Assembly: GCF_000025705.1 (NCBI RefSeq)
Contig: NC_013959.1
Coordinates: 2,922,001 to 2,986,000, forward strand
Direction: 5' to 3'
From: Sideroxydans lithotrophicus ES-1
Lineage (GTDB): Bacteria; Pseudomonadota; Gammaproteobacteria; Burkholderiales; Gallionellaceae
DNA: 64,000 nt
Positions 57,967 to 64,000 of the stretch are shown piece after piece (position 1 is the first letter of the stretch; the number at the start of each line of letters is the position of its first letter). Under the pieces are notes generated by a model. It saw only the letters and a program-made list of their open reading frames with translations, made no database searches and was not told the origin of the DNA. Both the position numbers and the translations under genes were made by a program.

Positions 57967-58239
57967 ATGAAGACCGCCACCATGCCCGCTCTGCGCGTTG
58001 CGCCGGAGCTGAGACAGGCCGCCGAAGAGATGTTGCGTCCGGGCGAGACGCTTTCCGCCTTTGTCGAAGATTCGTTGCGCCGCAACGTGACGATGCGCCG
58101 TAATCAGCAGGAATTCATTGCGCGCGGCTTGGCCTCCGGCGATGCGGCCAGGAAGAGCGGCGTGTACATCTCGCCGGATGAAGTATTGCAGGAACTGGAT
58201 GACATGCTTGCCAAGGCAAAGGCGAAAGCGGGCAAGTGA
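57967..58239 (+). CDS. Antitoxin of RelE/ParE-type pair (YlcI/YnfO-like)
   Basis: 90 residues. 'ALRVAPELRQAAEEMLRPGE' and 'SAFVEDSLRRNVTMRRNQQE' resemble a RHH-type DNA-binding N-terminus; the tail 'GVYISPDEVLQELDDMLAKA' is a typical toxin-wrapping helix. A palindrome directly precedes its ribosome site. Overlaps the toxin GTG by 4 bases. Confidence 0.87.
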   Translation: MKTATMPALRVAPELRQAAEEMLRPGETLSAFVEDSLRRNVTMRRNQQEFIARGLASGDAARKSGVYISPDEVLQELDDMLAKAKAKAGK

Positions 58240-58535
58240 GCTACAAGGTTCGCTACACCGAGGCGGCAAGAGAAGACCTGAGACGACTTTTTACCTTTCT
58301 GGCCGAGCGTGACCTGCGGCCCGCGCAGCAGGCACGCAAAGCCATCGCCGAAAGCATCAAGCTATTGCAGCAGTTTCCGTTCACGTGTCGCAAGGCGATT
58401 CCCGATAACCCGCTGTTGCGCGAAATGGTGATTTCCTTCGGGTCTGCGGGATACGTTGCGCTGTTTGAGATCGAGGGCAATGAGATCGTGACCATCCTTG
58501 CCGTGCGCCACCAGCGCGAAGACGATTACTATTAA
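58236..58535 (+). CDS. RelE/ParE family toxin
   Basis: 99 residues: 'YKVRYTEAAREDLRRLFTFL' and 'YVALFEIEGNEIVTILAVRH' followed by 'QREDDYY' match ParE-type toxins. GTG start overlapping the antitoxin stop. Second such pair in the window; it differs clearly in sequence from the one at 49708-50228. Confidence 0.9.
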   Translation: MSYKVRYTEAAREDLRRLFTFLAERDLRPAQQARKAIAESIKLLQQFPFTCRKAIPDNPLLREMVISFGSAGYVALFEIEGNEIVTILAVRHQREDDYY

Positions 58536-58553
58536 CCAACCACAGGAAATACC

Positions 58554-58895
58554 ATGAGCAGTCTGCCCAAATGCCCCAAATGCAGTTCTGAATACACCTA
58601 TGAAGACGGTGCCAACTATGTCTGCCCGGAGTGCGCGCATGAATGGCCGAAGGACGCACCGGCCGAAACTGGCGAGCAGGCCAAGGTGTTCAAGGATGCC
58701 TTCGGCAACGTGTTGCAGGACGGCGATTCAGTCACGGTGATCAAGGACCTGAAGGTCAAGGGTTCATCTTCGGTGGTGAAGGTGGGCACCAAGGTGAAGA
58801 ACATCCGCCTGGTGGATGGCGACCATGACATCGATTGCAAGATCGACGGCATCGGGCCGATGCAGTTGAAGACCGAGTTTGTGAAGAAGGCTTGA
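58554..58895 (+). CDS. yjdM: Zinc-ribbon protein YjdM (PhnA family)
   Basis: 113 residues. '[20 protein letters not shown]' and 'CPECAHEW' make an N-terminal zinc ribbon (CxxC...CxxC), then '[20 protein letters not shown]' and '[20 protein letters not shown]', the YjdM/PhnA SH3-like domain. Despite the PhnA name, a phosphonate role is not established. AGGAAATACC precedes ATG 58554. Confidence 0.94.
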   Translation: MSSLPKCPKCSSEYTYEDGANYVCPECAHEWPKDAPAETGEQAKVFKDAFGNVLQDGDSVTVIKDLKVKGSSSVVKVGTKVKNIRLVDGDHDIDCKIDGIGPMQLKTEFVKKA

Positions 58896-58897
58896 TT

Positions 58898-58928
58898 CGT
58901 TCACCCTTCGACAAGCTCAGGGCGAACG
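58898..58928. repeat. REP-type hairpin (TTCGACAAGCTCAGG family)
   Basis: CGTTCaCCCT...AGGGcGAACG around TCGACAAGCTC: an imperfect inverted repeat just after yjdM. This wording (CCTTCGACAAGCTCAGG) is a common interspersed repeat in proteobacterial genomes. It may act as a weak terminator or mRNA stabiliser. Confidence 0.75.
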
Positions 58929-58958
58929 GTACTTTAGTGTATTGGTGGGGTTAAAAAT

Positions 58959-59153
58959 ATGGGTGGCTGGGGTTGTCCGCACGAGGTCGATGGCAAATGC
59001 CAGCGCGTGAACGATATCCCGTGCGACATGGGCATGAAGGGCTGTGTGCTGTTCGGACGTTTCCGCTTTGCCGATCCCAGCAAGAACCGGCCAAAGAAGA
59101 CTCCGCTCAATCAACCCGCCGGTATGCCTGCTACAGGCGATGAGCAGCAATAA
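58959..59153 (+). CDS. Small cysteine-rich conserved protein
   Basis: 64 residues: 'MGGWGCPHEVDGKCQRVNDI' then 'PCDMGMKGCVLFGRFRF'. Four cysteines in C-x7-C-x7-C-x6-C spacing suggest a metal or Fe-S site. I recall similar short proteins in other beta/gammaproteobacteria but no assigned role. It overlaps the following pseudouridine synthase gene by 14 bases, so the two are likely co-translated. Confidence 0.75.
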   Translation: MGGWGCPHEVDGKCQRVNDIPCDMGMKGCVLFGRFRFADPSKNRPKKTPLNQPAGMPATGDEQQ

Positions 59154-59766
59154 CGCTATCGAGCTGATCTATCAGGATGACTATCTGCTGCTGGTGAACA
59201 AACCCGCCGGTTTGCTGGCCGTGCCCGGTCGTGGCGCGGACAAGCAGGATTGCCTTTCCGCGCGCCTGCAACTGCAATTCCCCGATGCGCTGGTGGTTCA
59301 TCGCCTGGATATGGCTACTTCCGGCCTGATGGTTTTCGCGCGCGGCGCCAGGATGCAAAGCCGCCTGTCGAACATGTTCCGTGACCGCGAGGTGGGAAAG
59401 CGCTATGTCGCGGTGGTTGCTGGCAGGCTAGAGCCAGAAACTGGCGAGGTCGACCTGCCAATTGCCGCCGATTGGCCGAAGCGGCCGCTGCGCAAGATCG
59501 ACTCCGAGTTGGGCAAGCCCTCGCTTACACGCTATCGCCTGCTGGAACTCGATGTTTCTGCCAGTCGCGTCGAACTGGAACCCTTTACCGGCCGTACCCA
59601 TCAACTACGCGTACACATGGCAGCCATCGGCCATCCTATCCTTGGTGACGCGCTGTATGGCGATGAATCCAGTGCGCCGCGTTTGCTGTTGCATGCCAGT
59701 TGGCTGAGCTTTGCCCACCCTTTTAGCAGTGAACCATTGAACTTTGTTTCTGCGGCCCCATTCTAA
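59140..59766 (+). CDS. rluA: RluA family pseudouridine synthase
   Basis: 208 residues, no S4 domain, so RluA-like rather than RluC/D. 'DDYLLLVNKPAGLLAVPGRG', the catalytic 'VVHRLDMATSGLMVFARG' with Asp, and 'FTGRTHQLRVHMAAIGHPIL' are diagnostic. E. coli RluA modifies 23S rRNA U746 and tRNA U32. Start ATG 59140 inside the upstream small gene. Confidence 0.9.
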   Translation: MSSNNAIELIYQDDYLLLVNKPAGLLAVPGRGADKQDCLSARLQLQFPDALVVHRLDMATSGLMVFARGARMQSRLSNMFRDREVGKRYVAVVAGRLEPETGEVDLPIAADWPKRPLRKIDSELGKPSLTRYRLLELDVSASRVELEPFTGRTHQLRVHMAAIGHPILGDALYGDESSAPRLLLHASWLSFAHPFSSEPLNFVSAAPF

Positions 59767-59870
59767 TCGGTGCCTCATTCAGGACAGTCCTCCGCAAGTC
59801 ATGGAGGGGCAATCCGGTCTCAACTGCTATACTCTCTGGTCGTTGTTTTGAACACACTTGAAGGAATCAA

Positions 59871-60698
59871 ATGAAACGTTTCACCATCTTGCTGACTATC
59901 GTTTTGACCTGTCTTTCCCTGCTTGCCACCAGTGCTGAAGCCCGTCGTTTCGGCGGTGGCGGCAGCTTCGGCAAACAGCGCACGATGAGCGCCCCGGTGC
60001 AAAGAACTCCCGCCGCTGCACCTGCACCCGCCACACCGGGCCAGCAGGCTGCCCCCCAGCCTGCCGGAAACAGGTGGCTGGGCCCCTTGGCCGGTCTGGC
60101 CATCGGCGCTGGCCTGGGTGCCTTGTTCGCGCACTTCGGCATGGGGGAAGGCATGGGTTCCTTCCTGATGATCATGCTGGGCGTATTTGCCGTGATGATG
60201 CTGATCTCGATGTTCCGCCGCAAACAGGAACCGGCGATGCAATATGCCGGGGCCGCTGCACCGTATGGCGGCACACAGGAGCCAGCCCAGGCTTACGGCG
60301 GCTATGCGCCCGTTGCCGCGGCCGGCATACCGACCGATTTCCCGGTGGAGAGTTTCCTGCGCAGCGCCAAGACCTCGTTCATCCGCCTGCAGGCGGCGAA
60401 CGACCGCAAGGACCTGGACGATATCCGCGAATACACCACACCCGAGATGTTCGCCGAGGTTTCCATGCAGATCCGCGAGCGCGGCGACGCACCGCAGAAG
60501 ACCGATGTTGATGTCGTCAACGCTGACCTGCTGGAAGTCGTGACCGAGAACGACTATGCCATCGCCAGCGTGCGCATGAGCGGCCAGTTGCGCGAGAACA
60601 ACGGCACACCGGAATCCTTCGACGAGATCTGGCATGTGCAGAAGAATCTGAAGGACGACAAATCCGTTTGGCTGTTAGCCGGAATCCAGCAGGTTTGA
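59871..60698 (+). CDS. Tim44-like domain membrane protein
   Basis: 275 residues. Signal peptide or TM (to about 'TSAEARRF'), a Gly/Ala/Pro-rich segment, two hydrophobic helices ('LGPLAGLAIGAGLGALFAHF', 'GSFLMIMLGVFAVMMLISMF'), then a C-terminal Tim44/NTF2-like domain ('FLRSAKTSFIRLQAANDRKD', 'FDEIWHVQKNL'). Conserved in many proteobacteria; role unknown. Terminator follows. Confidence 0.9.
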   Translation: MKRFTILLTIVLTCLSLLATSAEARRFGGGGSFGKQRTMSAPVQRTPAAAPAPATPGQQAAPQPAGNRWLGPLAGLAIGAGLGALFAHFGMGEGMGSFLMIMLGVFAVMMLISMFRRKQEPAMQYAGAAAPYGGTQEPAQAYGGYAPVAAAGIPTDFPVESFLRSAKTSFIRLQAANDRKDLDDIREYTTPEMFAEVSMQIRERGDAPQKTDVDVVNADLLEVVTENDYAIASVRMSGQLRENNGTPESFDEIWHVQKNLKDDKSVWLLAGIQQV

Positions 60699-60720
60699 CT
60701 GTAAAGTACAGTAAACTAGC

Positions 60721-60754
60721 GGGCATGGCGTGATTCGCCATGCCCTTTTAATTT
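60721..60754 (+). terminator. Strong intrinsic terminator after Tim44-like gene
   Basis: GGGCATGGCG (60721-60730), loop TGATT, CGCCATGCCC (60736-60745), then TTTTAATTT: a perfect 10-bp stem with T-tail. It ends about 12 bases before the ubiB start codon. Confidence 0.92.
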
Positions 60755-60766
60755 GAATTTTCGTAA

Positions 60767-62290
60767 ATGCGTTTTTTCCGTTTACTCAAGATCATCTTCG
60801 TCGTTCTGCGATTCGGCCTGGACGAATTTCTGCTGGCGCATGAACGCACGAGCTGGATGCTGCGCCCGCTCAACTGGCTGTTGTTCTTCCGTGATGTTTC
60901 GCGACCGCGCGCCGAGCGTTTGCGTCTGGCGCTGGAGACGCTGGGGCCGATCTTCGTCAAGTTCGGTCAGATGCTTTCCACGCGCCGCGATCTGATCCCT
61001 ACCGATATCGCCGACGAACTGGCCAAGTTGCAGGACCAGGTCCCGCCCTTCCCTTCCGCAACGGCGGTCGCCTTGCTGGAAGAGGCTTTTGGCAAACCGT
61101 TAAATGATGTTTTTGCCGAGTTCGATGAAACACCCGTCGCAAGCGCCTCGGTTGCGCAAGTGCATTTCGCCGAGCTGCCGGATGGGCGCGATGTGGCTGT
61201 GAAGATCCTGCGCCCCGGCATCGCCCGTGTCATCGACCATGATGTGGCGTTGCTGCAGATCTGTGCCGGGTTGATCGAGCGCTGGTGGGAGGATGGCAAG
61301 CGCCTGAAGCCTAAACTGGTGGTCGCCGAGTTCGAGAAATACCTGCATGACGAACTCGACATGATGCGCGAGTCGGCCAATGCCAGCCAACTGCGGCGCA
61401 ATTTTGCCGATGCCAGGTTGTTGCTGGTGCCCGAGGTCTATTGGGATTGGTGTTCCGAGAAGGTGATGGTGATGGAGCGCATGCACGGCATCCCCATCAG
61501 CCAGATCGCTGCCTTGCGCGAAGCCGGCATCAACCTTTCCAAACTGGCTGCAGACGGGGTCGAGATCTTCTATACGCAGGTCTTCCGCGACGGTTTTTTC
61601 CACGCCGACATGCATCCTGGCAATATCCTGGTGGCACACGATGGGCGTTACGTGGCGCTGGATTTCGGCATCATGGGCACGCTCACCGATACCGACAAGA
61701 ACTATTTGGCACAGAATTTCATCGCCTTCTTCAACCGCGATTACAAACGTGTCGCCGAGTTGCATATCGAATCAGGCTGGGCGCCCGCCGATACCCGTGT
61801 GGATGAATTCGAAGCTGCGATCCGCTCGGTGTGCGAGCCTATCTTCGACAAGCCGTTGCGCGAAGTCTCTTTCGGCAAGGTGTTGCTGCGCCTGTTCCAG
61901 ACCTCGCGCCGTTTCGGCATCGAGATCCAGCCGCAACTGGTGCTGCTGCAAAAGACCCTGCTCAATATCGAGGGTCTGGGTCTGCAACTCGACCCCGAGC
62001 TCGACCTGTGGAAGACGGCCAAGCCCTGGCTGGAACGCTGGATGAGCGAACAAGTCGGCTGGCGTGGCTTCATCAAGGCGTTGCGTACCGAGATGCCGCG
62101 TTATGCGACCTTGCTGCCGCAATTGCCGCGTTTGTTGCACCAGCGCCTGAGCGTTGATGTTGCTGCCCAAGTCTCACCGGTGTTGCGCGAATTGCTGGTG
62201 CAACAAAAAAAACGCAATGCCTGGTTGTCGGCCATTGCGCTTTTGTTGGGAACAGCGCTGCTGTTCGCCGTCTATACCTACTTCGCCTAG
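60767..62290 (+). CDS. ubiB: Ubiquinone biosynthesis regulatory protein kinase UbiB
   Basis: 507 residues, ABC1/ADCK atypical kinase-like. KxGQ motif '[16 protein letters not shown]', Ala-rich loop region '[20 protein letters not shown]', '[12 protein letters not shown]' (catalytic Asp) and 'ALDFGIMG' (DFG), plus a C-terminal TM pair. The start fits the family N-terminus ([20 protein letters not shown]). No ribosome site is visible and a terminator ends 12 bases upstream. The stop overlaps that of the convergent parA. Confidence 0.96.
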   Translation: MRFFRLLKIIFVVLRFGLDEFLLAHERTSWMLRPLNWLLFFRDVSRPRAERLRLALETLGPIFVKFGQMLSTRRDLIPTDIADELAKLQDQVPPFPSATAVALLEEAFGKPLNDVFAEFDETPVASASVAQVHFAELPDGRDVAVKILRPGIARVIDHDVALLQICAGLIERWWEDGKRLKPKLVVAEFEKYLHDELDMMRESANASQLRRNFADARLLLVPEVYWDWCSEKVMVMERMHGIPISQIAALREAGINLSKLAADGVEIFYTQVFRDGFFHADMHPGNILVAHDGRYVALDFGIMGTLTDTDKNYLAQNFIAFFNRDYKRVAELHIESGWAPADTRVDEFEAAIRSVCEPIFDKPLREVSFGKVLLRLFQTSRRFGIEIQPQLVLLQKTLLNIEGLGLQLDPELDLWKTAKPWLERWMSEQVGWRGFIKALRTEMPRYATLLPQLPRLLHQRLSVDVAAQVSPVLRELLVQQKKRNAWLSAIALLLGTALLFAVYTYFA

Positions 62291-63051
62291 ACGAACCCGC
62301 TTTCCATCAGCTCCATCGTCAGCAACTTGTAATCTGCAGCACCGGGACTTTGCGGGGCGAATGCGAACACATCCAGTCCATGCATCGGACTGGTCGCCAA
62401 GGCGACTGTCTCGCCGATGCGTGTCTTGCACACCAGATCACCATATCGTTGTTTGAGTTTGTCGTAGATATCGTAAGAAAGCTTGCGGCGCGAATCGAAG
62501 CGTGTGACCACAATGCGGCGCTCGAATTTGCGCTGCAATTTTCTTTCCAGCACGTTGAGCGCGGAATCCAGCCGATTTACGCCGTGCTGCGACAGGAAAT
62601 CCGCCGACACGGGAATCAGTACCCTGTCACAGGCCAGCAAAGCATTCAAGGTGAGCACACCCAGCATCGGGCAGCAATCGATGATGATGGGAGCTCCCGT
62701 GAGCGCCAGCTCTTCTGCCAGGCCTTGTTTCAGCATCTTGGCGGCTTGCGGATCGCTGCCATACAGTGCGTCGATCTTGGATAGTTCCAGCGTGGCAGGG
62801 ATGATCTGCCAACCTGCGGGAGTGTCATGGAGCAATTGGGCGAGCGGAACTTTGTCCTTGAAAAAGGCCGCCATGCTTTTGGATTGCACTGTGCCGTTCT
62901 TCAGTCCGGAAGCGAGGCTCAGGTGACCCTGCGGATCCATGTCCAGAGCGATGGGGTGCCTTTGCGCGATCGATAGCGCGGCGACAAGGTTCAAGCAGGT
63001 GGTGGTTTTACCCACTCCGCCCTTTTGATTGAACACGGCGATGACCGCCAT
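62287..63051 (-). CDS. ParA/Soj family ATPase (orphan)
   Basis: 254 residues. Deviant Walker A '[20 protein letters not shown]', '[16 protein letters not shown]', and '[20 protein letters not shown]' (Walker B region) define the family. No parB or parS is adjacent, so a cargo-positioning role (chemosensory clusters, other complexes) or a regulatory role is as likely as chromosome partition. It lies downstream of glmS on the same strand, 147 bases apart, a gap in which only a hairpin at the glmS end is seen. Confidence 0.9.
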   Translation of the reverse strand: MAVIAVFNQKGGVGKTTTCLNLVAALSIAQRHPIALDMDPQGHLSLASGLKNGTVQSKSMAAFFKDKVPLAQLLHDTPAGWQIIPATLELSKIDALYGSDPQAAKMLKQGLAEELALTGAPIIIDCCPMLGVLTLNALLACDRVLIPVSADFLSQHGVNRLDSALNVLERKLQRKFERRIVVTRFDSRRKLSYDIYDKLKQRYGDLVCKTRIGETVALATSPMHGLDVFAFAPQSPGAADYKLLTMELMESGFV

Positions 63052-63192
63052 TTTCTCTCCTAGATGGTGGGATAGATGTTTTGCTCGCCTTTAACTTTCG
63101 GGGCTTGTGGCTCCGGCTGTCTTTTCGGGACTTGAACCTGCAGAGCAAGCTCGCCCTCCCGGTACAAGAGCCTTTACCGCAAGCCGCGCGGG

Positions 63193-63218
63193 AATCCGTC
63201 ACTCAACCGTGACGGATT
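63193..63218. other. Hairpin spanning the glmS stop codon
   Basis: AATCCGTCAC (63193-63202) and GTGACGGATT (63209-63218) form a perfect 10-bp stem with loop TCAACC; the glmS TGA (63199-63201, minus) is inside it. No T-run follows on the minus strand, so it is at best a weak terminator or an mRNA 3' structure. Confidence 0.5.
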
Positions 63219-64000
63219 TGGCAAGATTGCGTGGCTTATCTACATCCGTTCCCTTTTGCAATGCTACGTAATATGCCAACAGTTGCAGCGGGATGGTATG
63301 CAGAATAGGGCTTAGAAACCCTGCGTGTTCGGGCATTTGCAGGATGTGGACGCCATCGGCTTCCTTGATATGGGTGTTTGCGTCGGCAAAAACGTACAGT
63401 TCGCCGCCGCGCGCACGGACTTCCTGCAGATTCGATTTCAATTTTTCCAGCAATGCATCGTTCGGCGCAACCGAGACCACCGGCATATCCTTGTCCACCA
63501 ATGCCAGCGGTCCATGTTTCAACTCACCTGCGGGATAAGCTTCGGCATGGATATAGGATATTTCCTTGAGCTTGAGGGCACCCTCCAGTGCGATGGGGTA
63601 ATGCAGTCCGCGCCCGAGAAACAGCGCGTTGTGCTTGTCGGCGAAGTGTCTGGACAGTTCCGCGATCTGCGGCTCCAGTGTCAGCACTTTTTGCACGGCG
63701 CTGGGCAAATGGCGCAGTTCATGCAGGAATTGTTGCTCGCGTTCAGCAGCCAGCCTTCCGCGCAATTTGGCCAGCACCAGGGTCAGCAGGAACAAGGCGG
63801 CGAGTTGCGTGGTGAATGCCTTGGTCGAGGCGACGCCGATCTCGGGACCGGCACGGGTCATCATGCGCAATTTGGATTGGCGCACGATCGCGCTTTCCGG
63901 CACGTTGCAGATAGCCAGCGTGAACATGTGACCGGTCACTTTGGCATGGTTCAGCGCAGCGAGCGTGTCTGCCGTTTCCCCCGATTGCGATATGGTGACG
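63199..64000 (-). CDS. glmS: Glutamine--fructose-6-phosphate aminotransferase (isomerizing), C-terminal part
   Basis: Makes glucosamine-6-phosphate for peptidoglycan and LPS. Only the 3' portion is present; the 5' part lies beyond base 64000. The frame enters as '...[16 protein letters not shown]', the SIS sugar-binding signature, then '[20 protein letters not shown]', '[20 protein letters not shown]' and the end 'NLAKSVTVE', all diagnostic of GlmS. About 266 residues seen of some 610. Confidence 0.97.
   Translation of the reverse strand, partial: VTISQSGETADTLAALNHAKVTGHMFTLAICNVPESAIVRQSKLRMMTRAGPEIGVASTKAFTTQLAALFLLTLVLAKLRGRLAAEREQQFLHELRHLPSAVQKVLTLEPQIAELSRHFADKHNALFLGRGLHYPIALEGALKLKEISYIHAEAYPAGELKHGPLALVDKDMPVVSVAPNDALLEKLKSNLQEVRARGGELYVFADANTHIKEADGVHILQMPEHAGFLSPILHTIPLQLLAYYVALQKGTDVDKPRNLAKSVTVE

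Overview
The window is a gene-dense, mostly core chromosomal stretch of a Gram-negative bacterium, most likely a betaproteobacterium. LPS and Kdo genes, TolC, ubiquinone genes (ubiE, ubiB), NtrBC, a PyrB plus non-catalytic dihydroorotase pair, a ChpA-type pilus chemosensory cluster and YggX/DUF1289/DUF2288/DUF971 proteins all point that way. The overall gene set resembles Gallionellaceae/Nitrosomonadales, but this is an impression from content and order, not a search. No rRNA, tRNA, CRISPR array, prophage or complete insertion sequence was seen. No gene-free stretch exceeds about 300 bases.

Layout. 1-6.3 kb (+): LPS core glycosyltransferase (5' cut), waaA, and dTDP-rhamnose genes rfbB, rfbA, rfbC, rfbD. 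A four-helix-bundle (23S-IVS-like) gene flanked by CTCAGCACTC-type repeats is wedged between rfbB and rfbA. 6.3-8.5 kb (-): tolC and a PCMT-like methyltransferase. 8.6-10.6 kb: TPP riboswitch and thiC. 10.65-11.8 kb (-): an accessory pair, HNH endonuclease plus unknown partner. 12-15 kb: ykgJ-like, DUF1289, uppP, rhodanese, CDF metal transporter. 15.1-19.7 kb (+): sigma54-type promoter, glnA, a DUF4124 protein, ntrB, ntrC.

19.7-39.6 kb is one long minus-strand block. In transcription order it holds a thioredoxin-like gene, trkA, trkH, pilG, pilH, pilI, pilJ, chpA, yqgE, ruvX, pyrB, pyrX-like, prlC, a glutaredoxin, xth and a phosphoesterase. It combines potassium uptake, type IV pilus signalling and pyrimidine synthesis; many junctions overlap or are very short. 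39.6-43.8 kb: rsmE, an OmpA/FecR pair, a tautomerase whose 3' end is tandemly duplicated (127-bp period), argA, yggX. 43.9-48.3 kb: polyphosphate cluster ppk1, a lysine-rich small protein, sixA and pap. 48.4-52.5 kb (-): lipoprotein, DUF2288, gamma carbonic anhydrase, a ParDE-like toxin-antitoxin pair, an unknown gene, the catalytic pyrC and a WrbA-like flavoprotein.

52.5-62.3 kb: rsmI head-to-head with lpoA-yraN-diaA-dolP (the same order as in E. coli), then rfaE2, DUF971, ubiE, a second toxin-antitoxin pair behind a palindromic operator candidate, yjdM, a small cysteine-rich protein, a pseudouridine synthase, a Tim44-like protein and ubiB. 62.3-64 kb (-): an orphan ParA-type ATPase and the 3' part of glmS, cut by the window edge.

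Most notable: the repeat-flanked cassette inside the rhamnose operon, the recent 127-bp duplication, a dihydroorotase homologue that lacks its metal ligands next to pyrB (with an intact pyrC 25 kb away), the HNH pair, the lysine-tailed protein inside the polyphosphate cluster, and a readable switching model for the thiC riboswitch.
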